From: Limosilactobacillus reuteri
GTDB lineage: Bacteria; Bacillota; Bacilli; Lactobacillales; Lactobacillaceae
Assembly: GCF_003072625.1 (NCBI RefSeq)
Contig: NZ_CP027805.1
Span: forward strand, 1,759,501-1,823,500
Direction: 5' to 3'
Length of the DNA stretch: 64,000 nt
In this document: positions 1-9,624 of the stretch, in pieces
Position numbering within the stretch: position 1 is the stretch's first letter
Layout: every line of letters starts with the position of its first letter
The notes under the pieces: generated by a model
Database searches by the model: none
What the model saw: the letters and a program-made list of their open reading frames with translations, nothing else
Told to the model about the DNA's origin: nothing
Translations under genes and position numbers: made by a program

Positions 1-327
1 CTGATGGTTAAGGGGTGCAATTAAATGCTCCTTTTTCATCCGTTGAACAGTGTATTCACTCGGCACAACGACATCATAATTAGTCCCGCCCTGCCGAATC
101 TTGGTTAACATTGATTCGTTGCTATCAAAGGTTTCATAATCAACATGGTAGCCAGTTTGATGTTCAAATTTCGTTATCAATGCTGGGTCAATATAGTCTC
201 CCCAATTGTAAATGGTCAGAGTTTGTTTACCACCACCAGTTTTTTGCTGGTTGAGAGCGACGTCCCCAAGCGCTAGCAAGATACAAATAACGACAATTGT
301 AAGGAATGCAGTAAATATCTTTTTCAT
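1..327 (-). CDS. potD: Spermidine/putrescine ABC transporter substrate-binding protein (N-terminal part)
   Basis: This is the first 109 codons of the polyamine-binding protein; the rest lies beyond the left edge. The N-terminus has a short basic stretch and a hydrophobic segment (about residues 5-21), consistent with secretion or membrane anchoring. I do not see a canonical lipobox cysteine. The mature part begins with LTIYNWGDYIDP, typical of the PotD/PotF family. The ATG overlaps the potC stop codon (ATGA, 324-327), so it is translationally coupled as the last gene of potABCD. By family it should capture spermidine or putrescine outside the cell and deliver it to PotBC. Confidence 0.93.
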   Translation of the reverse strand, partial: MKKIFTAFLTIVVICILLALGDVALNQQKTGGGKQTLTIYNWGDYIDPALITKFEHQTGYHVDYETFDSNESMLTKIRQGGTNYDVVVPSEYTVQRMKKEHLIAPLNHQ

Positions 328-1142
328 TGAGCATCCCCCTCTTTAACAGCCACAATCCGTGTCCGTCGACCGCCCCGTTTACTAATAAGGTAATAGCCAA
401 TCACTAACAGAAGTGAAACAATAAACATTAACGTAGAGAGGGCATTGATTTCAAGATTGATTCCTTGACGTGCCCGGGAATATATTTCCACCGATAACGT
501 TGAGAAGCCATTTCCAGTAACAAAGAAGGTCACCGCAAAGTCATCAAGTGAATAAGTAAAAGCCATAAAATAGCCCGCAAAAATACCTGGGGCAATTGAT
601 GGCAGTATTACCCGGGAAAGAACTTGCCAGCGACTGGCCCCTAAATCATAGGCAGCATCTACTAATGTTAGGGACATTTCATTTAATTTTGGCAACACCA
701 TTAAAACAACAATCGGGATACAAAAGGCAATATGGCTTAAGAGGACTGAGACAAAGCCTAGTCTTACCCCCAGCATGGTGAAAAAGATTAAAAAGCTTGC
801 CCCAATAATTACATCAGGTGAAACCATTAAAACATTATTCAAGGATAACAAACTATTCTTCCAGGGGCGCCGTGCATCCTTAATTGCTAAGGCTCCTAAT
901 GTTCCGATAATCGTTGCTAATAGTGACGCCAAAAATGCTACTAACAAGGTATTGATAACAATGGTAATCATTCGCGTATCCGCAAGTAAATCCGCATAGT
1001 GCTGCCAAGAAAAGCCATGGTATTTTTCCATTGTTTGACCACTGCTAAAGGAAAAAACAACTAGATACAAAATTGGCGCATATAAGATCACAAAAACTAA
1101 CGCCAGGTATGCTTTCCCCCATGACCATCGTTGCTTTTTCAT
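324..1142 (-). CDS. potC: Spermidine/putrescine ABC transporter permease PotC
   Basis: A 272-residue inner-membrane permease with about six hydrophobic segments. The binding-protein-dependent transport (EAA) loop is visible as DAAYDLGASRWQVLSRVILP around residues 160-180, which docks on the ATPase. It is the second permease of the polyamine importer. Its start overlaps the potB stop by one base (TAATG at 1142) and its stop overlaps potD, so potA-potB-potC-potD is a tightly coupled operon on the minus strand. Length is as expected for PotC. Substrate choice (spermidine versus putrescine) cannot be read from the permease. Confidence 0.95.
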   Translation of the reverse strand: MKKQRWSWGKAYLALVFVILYAPILYLVVFSFSSGQTMEKYHGFSWQHYADLLADTRMITIVINTLLVAFLASLLATIIGTLGALAIKDARRPWKNSLLSLNNVLMVSPDVIIGASFLIFFTMLGVRLGFVSVLLSHIAFCIPIVVLMVLPKLNEMSLTLVDAAYDLGASRWQVLSRVILPSIAPGIFAGYFMAFTYSLDDFAVTFFVTGNGFSTLSVEIYSRARQGINLEINALSTLMFIVSLLLVIGYYLISKRGGRRTRIVAVKEGDAQ

Positions 1143-1948
1143 TAATGGCGTCCTCCTTTCTGTTTCTTATCACCAGTCATAAACATAATAATAAACATTG
1201 CAATAATCAGCACGACCCCAATCGTTGAACCCATTCCCCAATTTTGCGTTGTGAGGAAATGTTCTTCAATCGCAGTCCCTAAAGTAATAACACGATTTCC
1301 ACCAATCAAACGGGTAATCATAAAGAGGGAGAGCGATGGGATGAAGACTGCTTGAATTCCAGCTTTTACGCCCGGCATAGAAAGAGGCCAAATCACCCGG
1401 CGAAAGGTTTGCCAATGGGTAGCGCCCAAGTCACAGCTGGCATTTATTAGTGACGGGTTAATTTCGGCAAGATTATTAAAAATTGGCAAAACCATAAACG
1501 GAATTTCAATATAAGCAGCCACAAACATAAAACTGGCATCCGTGAACAAAAGCTGGTGGCTTCCAAGGCCCATAAACTGGAGGAAACCGTTAATTGTCCC
1601 CGTTCGACTAAACAAGCCGATAAACGCATACGTCTTTAATAACAAGTTGATCCATGTTGGCAAAATCACCAGCAATAGCCAAAACTGCTTATTAGGCAAT
1701 CTATTCAAAACATAAGCAGTGGGATAACTAATCACCAATGTCACAAGGGTAATCAAAAAGGCATACCAGACCGAATTAAGCGTCATCTTAAGATAAACAC
1801 CCGATGTCAGGTATTCAGCATAGTTATTAAGGGTCAGCTGACCATTGATATTAAAAAATGATTGATAAAGGATCAATACCAATGGCGCAATCACAAATAG
1901 GATAATCCACAATGCATATGGGACAATAAACATCGCTTTTTGCCGCAT
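1142..1948 (-). CDS. potB: Spermidine/putrescine ABC transporter permease PotB
   Basis: A 268-residue permease with around six membrane segments and an EAA-type loop (NASCDLGATHWQTFRRVIWP, about residues 168-188) for contact with PotA. It forms the heterodimeric channel of the importer together with PotC. Start and stop each share one base with the neighbours (1948 with potA, 1142 with potC), which implies coupled translation. Length is normal and there are no interruptions. Confidence 0.95.
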   Translation of the reverse strand: MRQKAMFIVPYALWIILFVIAPLVLILYQSFFNINGQLTLNNYAEYLTSGVYLKMTLNSVWYAFLITLVTLVISYPTAYVLNRLPNKQFWLLLVILPTWINLLLKTYAFIGLFSRTGTINGFLQFMGLGSHQLLFTDASFMFVAAYIEIPFMVLPIFNNLAEINPSLINASCDLGATHWQTFRRVIWPLSMPGVKAGIQAVFIPSLSLFMITRLIGGNRVITLGTAIEEHFLTTQNWGMGSTIGVVLIIAMFIIMFMTGDKKQKGGRH

Positions 1949-3039
1949 TAGTCCCCCTCCTCGTAGCTATCAAGGCGAGCATCAAAATCTTCTTCACTTT
2001 CGTTATACCGCATAACGTGAATATCTTCGGGATCAAATGTAATCCCTACTTTAGCTCCAACCTTTGTTTTATGAATAGAATTGATCTTCCACTTATGGTT
2101 GCGTTGATCAATCACCGTAATTTGATAATCAACGCCACGGAAAAGCTGGGTTTCAACAGTGCCGACTAATTTTCCTTTTTCAACTGTCGTAATGTCAAGG
2201 TCTTCTGGTCGGATGACAACTTCAACCCTTTCGTTTGGTTTCATCCCCGCGTCAACACAATCAAAATCTTGACCATTGATTGAAACTACATAGTCTTTTT
2301 TCATAATGCCCGGGACAATGTTGCTTTCGCCGATAAAATCAGCCACAAAATGGTTAAGCGGTTCATCATAAATATCAACGGGAGTCCCACTCTGCTGGAT
2401 CTTACCGTCATTAATGATCATAATCTGATCACTCATCGCTAGTGCTTCTTCTTGGTCATGGGTAACAAAGATAAAAGTAATCCCCAGCCGCCGTTGCAAC
2501 TGCCGCAATTCGGTCTGCATTTGAACCCGTAATTTATGGTCCAACGCAGATAAGGCTTCATCCAATAATAGTACTTTTGGCTTATTAACTATTGCCCGGG
2601 CAATGGCAACTCGCTGTCTTTGCCCACCAGACATCGCGGTAATTTCCCGATCATCATAGCCATCTAATTGAACCAGGTGCAAAGCTTCTTTTACGCGTTG
2701 TTTAATTTCTGCTTTTTTGACACCCTTAATTTGTAATCCAAAAGCAACGTTTTCTGCCACATTCATATGAGGGAAAAGTGCATAATCTTGAAAGACAGTA
2801 TTAACTTGCCGTTGATTGGCGGGAATATCATTGATTTGCTTTCCATCAAAATAAATTTTCCCGCTACTAGGATGATCAAAACCAGCAATTAAGCGCAAAA
2901 TTGTTGTCTTTCCTGATCCCGATGGTCCTAATAAGGTATAGAATTTACCGGCCTCAATTTCAAAGCTTATATCACGCAACACAACGTTATCATCATACTG
3001 TTTGCTTACATGCTGAAATTCCATTATGTTTTTTACCAT
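1948..3039 (-). CDS. potA: Spermidine/putrescine ABC transporter ATP-binding protein PotA
   Basis: ATPase of the polyamine importer. It has Walker A GPSGSGKT near residues 38-45, a Q-loop ([11 protein letters not shown]), the signature [14 protein letters not shown] and Walker [14 protein letters not shown]-terminal TOBE-like regulatory domain covers the last ~120 residues. I chose the ATG at 3039 (MVKNIMEF) because a GGGGAA ribosome-binding-like stretch lies just upstream; an in-frame ATG at 3060 would add seven residues without an obvious binding site. It is the first gene of potABCD, and a promoter-like sequence precedes it at 3078-3105. Confidence 0.95.
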   Translation of the reverse strand: MVKNIMEFQHVSKQYDDNVVLRDISFEIEAGKFYTLLGPSGSGKTTILRLIAGFDHPSSGKIYFDGKQINDIPANQRQVNTVFQDYALFPHMNVAENVAFGLQIKGVKKAEIKQRVKEALHLVQLDGYDDREITAMSGGQRQRVAIARAIVNKPKVLLLDEALSALDHKLRVQMQTELRQLQRRLGITFIFVTHDQEEALAMSDQIMIINDGKIQQSGTPVDIYDEPLNHFVADFIGESNIVPGIMKKDYVVSINGQDFDCVDAGMKPNERVEVVIRPEDLDITTVEKGKLVGTVETQLFRGVDYQITVIDQRNHKWKINSIHKTKVGAKVGITFDPEDIHVMRYNESEEDFDARLDSYEEGD

Positions 3040-3067
3040 CAGCGTTTCCCCAATCATCATTTTTTAA

Positions 3068-3105
3068 ACTAAGTCTTAGTATAAAGTATACGCCTCAAAT
3101 CGCAA
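3068..3105 (-). promoter_or_regulatory. Promoter of potABCD with an overlapping palindrome
   Basis: Read on the minus strand, TTGCGA (3105-3100), a 16-bp spacer and TATACT (3083-3078) form a good sigma-A-type promoter. A perfect palindrome, ACTAAG-A-CTTAGT (3068-3080), overlaps the -10 box and would suit a repressor that reports on polyamine or nitrogen status. No regulator is encoded next to it, so the operator role is inference. Confidence 0.5.
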
Positions 3106-3178
3106 CATTGTTTATCCTAAGCAAATTATAATAAAAGTGCGATAATTAATATATCAAATTTTATACGAGGTGTTCCAG

Positions 3179-5581
3179 ATGAAAATCAATCAATTTAGTA
3201 TTACTTCAACTACACCACAAGCACGGCGCCAAGAATTAATGCAGATTCACTTGCTGCGGAAAAACGAAGAACAAACTTTAACACCAAACGCAATGTTTGA
3301 AACCTTCTTAGCACGCATTCATATAGCAAGTGCCCAGCCGATCGTCACTAAACAGTGGCTTCATGACCTCTTAGCTACTCCTGACCTTGCTCTTGATGAT
3401 TGGTTTGACCAGAATCAAACATTAACCGATGAAGTATTTTACCTCGTCGTCCTCCAACTACTCGATTTTGAGGCCGCAGTTGATTTTGATATTACAGATC
3501 CCCTTGCTACAGTTAAGAAAATTGGCTTGCCAGTCGAATCACATCAAAAATGGACAACCGCCAACGTTATCGATGCTTTTTACCTTCTTTTAAATACTCA
3601 CAACAAAAACGGTCAATCGCTTATTGATCATTTAACGGCAGAGGGCTTTATGGCTTGGAGTTACCAGCTTCCAGCTGAACAAAAACCACTCTTTTTCAAC
3701 GGGAAGCCGCTTGCCAGTTTTGATCCTGCCAAATTCATTCGTGAGGTTGTTTATATTGAGACCGATATGGATACCGATTTTGATGGTAAAGCAGATTTAG
3801 TTAAAGCGGAAATCATGCGGCCAATTGACTCAGACCATGGTTTAAAAGTTCCCGTTGTCTTTACTGCCAGTCCTTATAATCAAGGAACAAACGACGAATG
3901 GGGCGAAAAAGCAACGCATAACGTCAACCTTCCTTTGAAGCATAAGGATCCTGACTATCAGGCCCCAACTGAAGAAACATTCCCGACTAATTTTTCACGA
4001 CAAAAAGTTACTGGGGAAAGCCGGCAAGCTACTGAGACATTTAGTACCACGCCAGCATACACGCTAAATAATTACCTCGCTGTTCGTGGTTATGCGGTTG
4101 TTTATTCAGCCGGAATCGGTACTAAAGATTCGGATGGCCTGCAAACGTGTGGTTCTCCAGAACAGACTGATGCGATGAAGGCTGTCGTCGAGTGGCTTCA
4201 TGGTGATCGCCAAGCCTTTACTGACCGTCATAGCGGTACCACAATCAAGGCGATTTGGTGTAATGGTAAAGTCGCAATGACAGGACGCTCATATCTCGGC
4301 ACTTTAGCCACCGCTGTCGCAACCACTGGTGTACCAGGCCTCGAAGCAATTATTAGTGAAGCGGCCATTTCCAGTTGGTATGACTATTACCGAGAAAATG
4401 GCCTTGTCCGGGCACCGGGTGGCTTTCAAGGGGAAGACGCAGACGTTTTAGCTGACGAAACATTCAGTCGGACCAAGCGTCCCGCAGACTACCGCCGAAT
4501 TGAAAAAGTAAATGATAAATATATTGCTAAAATGCAAGGAGCAATGGATCGGACGACTGGTAATTATAATGAGTTCTGGGACCACCGCAATTATCGGCAT
4601 GATCTCGAAAATATCAAAGCCGCTGTGATGATGGTACACGGACTTAATGATACCAATGTCCGTCCTAGTAACGTTAAAGCACTTTATGACGGCATTCAAA
4701 GTCTGCCGATTATAAGTAAACTCATCCTTCACCAGGGACAACATATTTATATCAATGCCTTTCGTTCATTAGATTTCTCTGATATGGTTAATCTCTGGCT
4801 TGCTAATAGGCTCTGGGGTCAAGAAAATCATGCTGATGATACGTTGCCAAACGTTCTTGTGCAAGACAATAGCACCCCTGAAACTTGGACCGCATATGAT
4901 CAATGGACTGCAGGCGAACAGAAACAGTACCAATTTAACGACCATTGCCTAACAAATTTGCCCGGACTAGGAATCCAAAGCTTTAATGACCAACAACCAG
5001 AAGAAAAGTACCTTCAATGGTGTAAACACCCTGAAGCATGGGCAAAGGCACTCGTGAATGATAACGGGCAATTTAGTCGGCGCTTTGTAACTGCTGTATT
5101 TAATGATGATACGCTTCTCCGCGGAACACCAGCTGTCACATTAAAAGTAGCTTCTTCGAAAAACTATGGAATGATTAGTGCCCGGCTTGTTGATCTTGGC
5201 AGCAGCAAACGCCTTACAATGTCGCCGGTTCTGTTTAATCGTAATGGTCTTGAGCTAGGCTATCACTGGAAGACAGATGACCTTTGTGAATTTAAATTAG
5301 CAAAAGAAGCAACTAATTATAAGGTAATCGCAAGTGGACATATTAATTTGCAAAATCGAAACAATCCAGCACAAGTTGATGAATTAGCCGCTAATCAATT
5401 TGTCACTGTTAAGTTTGATCTTCAACCAATTTTCCACCTAATTGTAGCTGGCCATCAATTAGGGATCATTATTTATAGCAGTGATTACGAATACACGCTT
5501 CGTGGCAACGAACGGATTGAATATCAATTAGAGCTGAATGGCTGTCATCTTGACATTCCTGGTTTCAACATTTTAGCTTAA
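3179..5581 (+). CDS. pepX: Xaa-Pro dipeptidyl-peptidase PepX
   Basis: Cytoplasmic serine peptidase (family S15, 800 residues) that releases Xaa-Pro dipeptides from the N-terminus of proline-rich peptides such as casein fragments. The N-terminal helical domain is followed by an alpha/beta-hydrolase core and a C-terminal jelly-roll domain. The nucleophile lies in GRSYLGT (Ser371), and the other triad members are likely Asp491 (GLNDTNV) and His522 (GQHIY). I start at ATG 3179, which has GAGG eight bases upstream, rather than the in-frame GTG at 3170. It stands upstream of a proline iminopeptidase, so the two genes together favour use of proline-containing peptides. Confidence 0.97.
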   Translation: MKINQFSITSTTPQARRQELMQIHLLRKNEEQTLTPNAMFETFLARIHIASAQPIVTKQWLHDLLATPDLALDDWFDQNQTLTDEVFYLVVLQLLDFEAAVDFDITDPLATVKKIGLPVESHQKWTTANVIDAFYLLLNTHNKNGQSLIDHLTAEGFMAWSYQLPAEQKPLFFNGKPLASFDPAKFIREVVYIETDMDTDFDGKADLVKAEIMRPIDSDHGLKVPVVFTASPYNQGTNDEWGEKATHNVNLPLKHKDPDYQAPTEETFPTNFSRQKVTGESRQATETFSTTPAYTLNNYLAVRGYAVVYSAGIGTKDSDGLQTCGSPEQTDAMKAVVEWLHGDRQAFTDRHSGTTIKAIWCNGKVAMTGRSYLGTLATAVATTGVPGLEAIISEAAISSWYDYYRENGLVRAPGGFQGEDADVLADETFSRTKRPADYRRIEKVNDKYIAKMQGAMDRTTGNYNEFWDHRNYRHDLENIKAAVMMVHGLNDTNVRPSNVKALYDGIQSLPIISKLILHQGQHIYINAFRSLDFSDMVNLWLANRLWGQENHADDTLPNVLVQDNSTPETWTAYDQWTAGEQKQYQFNDHCLTNLPGLGIQSFNDQQPEEKYLQWCKHPEAWAKALVNDNGQFSRRFVTAVFNDDTLLRGTPAVTLKVASSKNYGMISARLVDLGSSKRLTMSPVLFNRNGLELGYHWKTDDLCEFKLAKEATNYKVIASGHINLQNRNNPAQVDELAANQFVTVKFDLQPIFHLIVAGHQLGIIIYSSDYEYTLRGNERIEYQLELNGCHLDIPGFNILA

Positions 5582-5670
5582 AAAGACAGCGCATTAAAAC
5601 TAGTTTTAGCAGAATTCAGCTAATTGCGGTAAAATAGTTAGTATTACCAATAAAAAGGAGAGATTCGAGA

Positions 5671-6582
5671 ATGAAACAAGGCACTAAAATTATTACCCTT
5701 GATAACGGCTATCATCTGTGGACGAATACCCAAGGTGAAGGTGATATTCATTTATTAGCTTTGCATGGGGGTCCTGGTGGCAATCATGAATACTGGGAAG
5801 ACGCTGCTGAACAATTAAAGAAGCAAGGTCTTAACGTTCAAGTAACAATGTATGATCAATTAGGTTCACTCTATTCTGATCAACCTGATTTTTCTGACCC
5901 TGAGATTGCAAAGAAGTACCTTACTTACGAATATTTCCTTGATGAAGTAGATGAAGTACGAGAAAAGCTTGGCTTAGACAATTTCTATCTTATCGGTCAA
6001 AGTTGGGGTGGCCTTTTAGTTCAAGAATACGCTGTTAAGTATGGTCAACATCTTAAAGGAGCAATTATTTCCTCAATGGTTGACGAGATTGACGAATATG
6101 TCGACCGGGTTAATGAATTACGGGAAAAGACTCTTTCTCCAGAAGCGGTTGCCTTTATGAAAGAATGCGAAGCCAAGAACGATTACAGTAATCCTAAGTA
6201 TCAAGAATACGTTCAAGTAATGAATGAACAATACGTTGACCGGAAGCAGCCATCCAAGCTTTATCATCTTAAAGACCTTGGCGGCACGGCGGTTTACAAC
6301 GTCTTCCAAGGTGATAACGAATTTGTGATTACCGGTAAGCTTAAAGACTGGCATTTCCGTGACCAATTGAAGAACATTAAGGTGCCAACTTTAATTACAT
6401 TTGGTGAACACGAAACGATGCCAATCGAAACTGCTAAGACAATGAATAGTCTCATTCCAGATTCACAGCTAGTTACTACTCCCGATGGTGGTCACCACCA
6501 CATGGTAGATAACCCCGATGTATATTACAAGCACCTCGCTGACTTTATTCGGAATGTTGAAAATAATACGTTTAATAATTAA
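5671..6582 (+). CDS. pip: Proline iminopeptidase (alpha/beta hydrolase, S33)
   Basis: A 303-residue S33-family hydrolase that removes N-terminal proline from peptides. It carries the oxyanion-hole motif HGGPGG (residues 32-37) and the nucleophile elbow GQSWGG with Ser111; the distal catalytic His is in PDGGHHHM near the C-terminus. An AAAAGGAGAG ribosome binding site precedes the ATG. It follows pepX by about 90 bp and ends in its own terminator. The L. reuteri-type enzyme could also be called prolyl aminopeptidase; other S33 peptidase specificities cannot be excluded from sequence alone. Confidence 0.92.
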   Translation: MKQGTKIITLDNGYHLWTNTQGEGDIHLLALHGGPGGNHEYWEDAAEQLKKQGLNVQVTMYDQLGSLYSDQPDFSDPEIAKKYLTYEYFLDEVDEVREKLGLDNFYLIGQSWGGLLVQEYAVKYGQHLKGAIISSMVDEIDEYVDRVNELREKTLSPEAVAFMKECEAKNDYSNPKYQEYVQVMNEQYVDRKQPSKLYHLKDLGGTAVYNVFQGDNEFVITGKLKDWHFRDQLKNIKVPTLITFGEHETMPIETAKTMNSLIPDSQLVTTPDGGHHHMVDNPDVYYKHLADFIRNVENNTFNN

Positions 6583-6620
6583 TAAAAAGACCGGGGAAAC
6601 GTTTCTCGGTCTTTTTATTA
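6582..6620 (+). terminator. Intrinsic terminator after pip
   Basis: AAAAAGACCG pairs with CGGTCTTTTT around a GGGAAACGTTTC centre, followed by a T-rich tract. Confidence 0.85.
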
Positions 6621-6699
6621 ATTATTCATGAATCATATTTTAAAAATATCTTAACTAGAACTAAAATATTAAATGAATATGGTACGATATTTATACGAT

Positions 6700-6800
6700 A
6701 AATACGAAGGAATGATTAAAGCAAAAACTTAATATGGCTTCACTGATGTTGTTCGCTTAAGGTGTGGGACCTTTAAGCATTAGTTACTTTACTTAATTTA
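6700..6800 (+). promoter_or_regulatory. Leader of the P-type ATPase gene with a small hairpin
   Basis: The ~195 bp between pip and the ATPase gene are AT-rich. They contain a hairpin, GCTTAAGGT (6755-6763) against ACCTTTAAGC (6769-6778), with a one-base bulge. Two tiny reading frames precede it (MIKAKT starting at 6713 and MASLMLFA starting at 6734); the second ends with its stop inside the hairpin. This could be a metal-responsive leader, but I recognise no known riboswitch consensus. Confidence 0.3.
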
Positions 6801-6816
6801 TATATTCAAGGGGAAA

Positions 6817-9480
6817 ATGAAAGAAAATTATCAATTAACAACTGACGAAATAAAGAAAGAATACCAATTAACTGATTTTACTCACGGTTTATCAACCCAA
6901 GCTGTCGAAAAACGGCTTGCCGATGAAGGGCGTAATATTATTGAAGTAAAACCGACGCCCAAGTGGAAACTCTTCTTACGCCAGTTTAACAATATTATTA
7001 TCTACATTTTATTAGCCGCTACTTTACTGACCATTTTAATCGATCACTATACTGATGCGATTGTTATTGGGGCGGTTGTCATTCTAAACGCGCTCATTGG
7101 TTATTTCCAAGAATCAAGCGCAGCAAATGCCCTCGCCAAAATTAAAGAGATGATGGCGCAACATGCCACCGTCTACCGGGATGGTAAACGCCAAGATATT
7201 GATGCCGCGGATCTTCTCCGTGGGGATGTTGTTTTCCTCGAAGCCGGTGATAATGTACCAGCCGACTTACGGATTGTCTCAGCTGATAACTTACGAATTG
7301 AGGAATCGGCTTTAACCGGTGAAACCGATTCAGTTATCAAAACTGATGAAGAAATTACCGACCAAGACGTTCCTCTCGCTGATCGTGTTGATATGGCGTA
7401 TGCTTCCACTTCAGTTACAAGCGGAAGTGGCCTAGGAGTTGTAGTTGCAACTGGTGAACAAGCCGAAATTGGTAAGATTTCACAAGAAGTTGCGCAAATC
7501 AAGCCAAAGAAGACACCATTAACTAAAGAAATTGACCATGTTGGAAAGGTCGTTTCTTACATTACAATTACTGCTTCAGTGATTGTTTTCGTTGTCGGTT
7601 TCTTTCTCGAAATTTACTCCTTGCCTGCCCTTGCCCTCGCAGTCGTGGCAATGTTGGTTGGTGCGATCCCAGAAGGTTTGCCTGCAATCACCTCTGTTAT
7701 CTTAGCCTTTGGTATTAGCAAAATGGCAAAAGAGCATCAGACAATTATCAAATCAATGCCTGCTGTTGAAACATTAGGCTCGGTCGATGTTATTGCTACT
7801 GATAAAACAGGAACTCTTACCAAAAACGAAATGACCGCCATTGAGTTATGGGTCGGCGATAAACACTACACGGTTACCGGAACTGGCTATGCTCCTAATG
7901 GTGAGATTCTCTTAGATGGCAAACCAGCTCAACTGACAGATCAGCTCAAACTTTTCTTAGAGGCTGGATACCAAGCAAATGATACGGTTTTAACTGATGA
8001 AGACGGCACCTGGCATATTAATGGTGAACCAACTGATGGAGCTTTCTTAACTCTTTACCACAAAGCGCTTGGGGCTAAATATCAATCGCCATATAAAGCA
8101 GCTGACCTCCTTCCATTTGATTCTGATTACCGTTATATTGCTGAATTAACTCGTGATCCGGAAGATAAGCAGCAAGTTATCTTTGTTAAGGGATCTCCAG
8201 ACAAGCTCTTTGAAATGGCCGCAAAAGAAGATCCACAATTTGATACTGCTAAGTGGCAACAACGGGTAGATGACTGGTCTAAAGCCGAAAAACGAGTTAT
8301 TGCAGTCGGCTATCAACCAGTTAATGGCGAAAACCTAATGGAAGTCGAACATGACCACCTCTACAAGGGAATTCACTTACTTGGTTTAGCTGCTCTTCAA
8401 GACGCACCACGCGAAGAAGTGATCGTTGCGTTAAAGCAAATGAACCGTGCTTGTGTTTCCGTTAAAATGATTACGGGGGATGACCCGCAAACCGCCCGTG
8501 CAATCGGTAAACAACTAGGATTATCAACGGGCCCAATCAACGCAATCACAGGTGCAGAATGGGATAAACTTTCTGCCAGTGAACGAGAAGAGGCCGCTTT
8601 AAATAACCAAGTCTTTGCTCGGACGACTCCACAGAACAAGCTTGAAATTATTGAAGCGCTCCAAAATCGGCAAAAGATCACCGCGATGGTTGGGGATGGA
8701 GTTAACGATGCCCCCGCCTTAAAGAAAGCCGATATCGGAATTTCAATGGGGATCAAGGGAACGGACGTCGCTAAAGATGCTGCTGACATGATCTTAGGAA
8801 ATGATAACTTTGCGGTAATGGCTGCTGTTATCAAAGAAGGTCGGCGAATTTACGACAATATCAAAAAGAGTATCTTATTCTTATTACCAACCTCCTTTGC
8901 TGAAGGATTGGTGGTTGCCTTCTCCATTCTTACTGGTCAGCAAGTTCCCCTTCAACCGGCGCAGTTATTGTGGATTAACTTAATCGCCGCAATCACTATC
9001 CAGTTCGCATTTGTCTTTGAAAAAGCAGAAAGGGGCATCATGGATCGTAATCCTCGTCCAGTGACCCAACGATTAATGAATCGGCATGATTTAATCCAGA
9101 TGGGTTATGTCTCAGCCTTAATGGCACTGTTCGCCTTAATTGGTTACGAATGGTTCATCAGTGCTGGGGCAGACATTGTCAACGCTACAACAATGATGGT
9201 TAATACCATTGTTATTAGTAAGGCCTTCTACTTCTTCAGTATTCGAACTGAACGATATGGACTAAAAGAAGTTGGAAATATTGGCAAGAAAGCCTTGGGC
9301 GTTATTGGATTGATGATTCTTTTCCAATTGATCTTCACCTACGTTCCATTTATGCAGGCTGCCTTCCATGTAACCGGAATAAGTTTACTGGAATGGCTAG
9401 CAGTAATTGTCTTCTCTTGCTTAATCTTCTTATGTACTGAATCCGATAAAATGATTCGTTTCCGTCTAAATCGACGATAA
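6817..9480 (+). CDS. P2-type cation-transporting ATPase
   Basis: An 887-residue membrane ATPase of the P2 (Ca2+/cation) subfamily. The order is N-terminal cation ATPase domain, two membrane segments (about 55-100), actuator loop with ALTGETDS, the PEGLP ion-site motif, the phosphorylation site DKTGTLT (Asp329), nucleotide-binding domain, the hinge MVGDGVNDAPALK, and six C-terminal helices. By family it exports or sequesters Ca2+, Mn2+ or monovalent cations at the cost of ATP; the ion cannot be assigned from these motifs. It stands alone between terminators with GGGGAAA before the ATG. Confidence 0.92.
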   Translation: MKENYQLTTDEIKKEYQLTDFTHGLSTQAVEKRLADEGRNIIEVKPTPKWKLFLRQFNNIIIYILLAATLLTILIDHYTDAIVIGAVVILNALIGYFQESSAANALAKIKEMMAQHATVYRDGKRQDIDAADLLRGDVVFLEAGDNVPADLRIVSADNLRIEESALTGETDSVIKTDEEITDQDVPLADRVDMAYASTSVTSGSGLGVVVATGEQAEIGKISQEVAQIKPKKTPLTKEIDHVGKVVSYITITASVIVFVVGFFLEIYSLPALALAVVAMLVGAIPEGLPAITSVILAFGISKMAKEHQTIIKSMPAVETLGSVDVIATDKTGTLTKNEMTAIELWVGDKHYTVTGTGYAPNGEILLDGKPAQLTDQLKLFLEAGYQANDTVLTDEDGTWHINGEPTDGAFLTLYHKALGAKYQSPYKAADLLPFDSDYRYIAELTRDPEDKQQVIFVKGSPDKLFEMAAKEDPQFDTAKWQQRVDDWSKAEKRVIAVGYQPVNGENLMEVEHDHLYKGIHLLGLAALQDAPREEVIVALKQMNRACVSVKMITGDDPQTARAIGKQLGLSTGPINAITGAEWDKLSASEREEAALNNQVFARTTPQNKLEIIEALQNRQKITAMVGDGVNDAPALKKADIGISMGIKGTDVAKDAADMILGNDNFAVMAAVIKEGRRIYDNIKKSILFLLPTSFAEGLVVAFSILTGQQVPLQPAQLLWINLIAAITIQFAFVFEKAERGIMDRNPRPVTQRLMNRHDLIQMGYVSALMALFALIGYEWFISAGADIVNATTMMVNTIVISKAFYFFSIRTERYGLKEVGNIGKKALGVIGLMILFQLIFTYVPFMQAAFHVTGISLLEWLAVIVFSCLIFLCTESDKMIRFRLNRR

Positions 9481-9483
9481 ACT

Positions 9484-9531
9484 TAACGCCACTGAATGAG
9501 ATTTTTCATCTTCTTCAGTGGCGTTTTTTAA
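9484..9531 (+). terminator. Intrinsic terminator after the cation ATPase
   Basis: ACGCCACTGAA pairs with TTCAGTGGCGT and is followed by TTTTTT. Confidence 0.9.
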
Positions 9532-9624
9532 TTCGTAAGCTTTCGTAATGTTTCAACCAAATCTATGTAAACGCATTCTAAAATCTGATATGATACACCT
9601 ATCACATAGAAAAGGAGTCTTATC

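Noticed and set aside
6700-6816. yybP-ykoY manganese riboswitch before the cation ATPase
   Set aside because: The conserved GGGGAGUAG-like and distal motifs of that family are not present.
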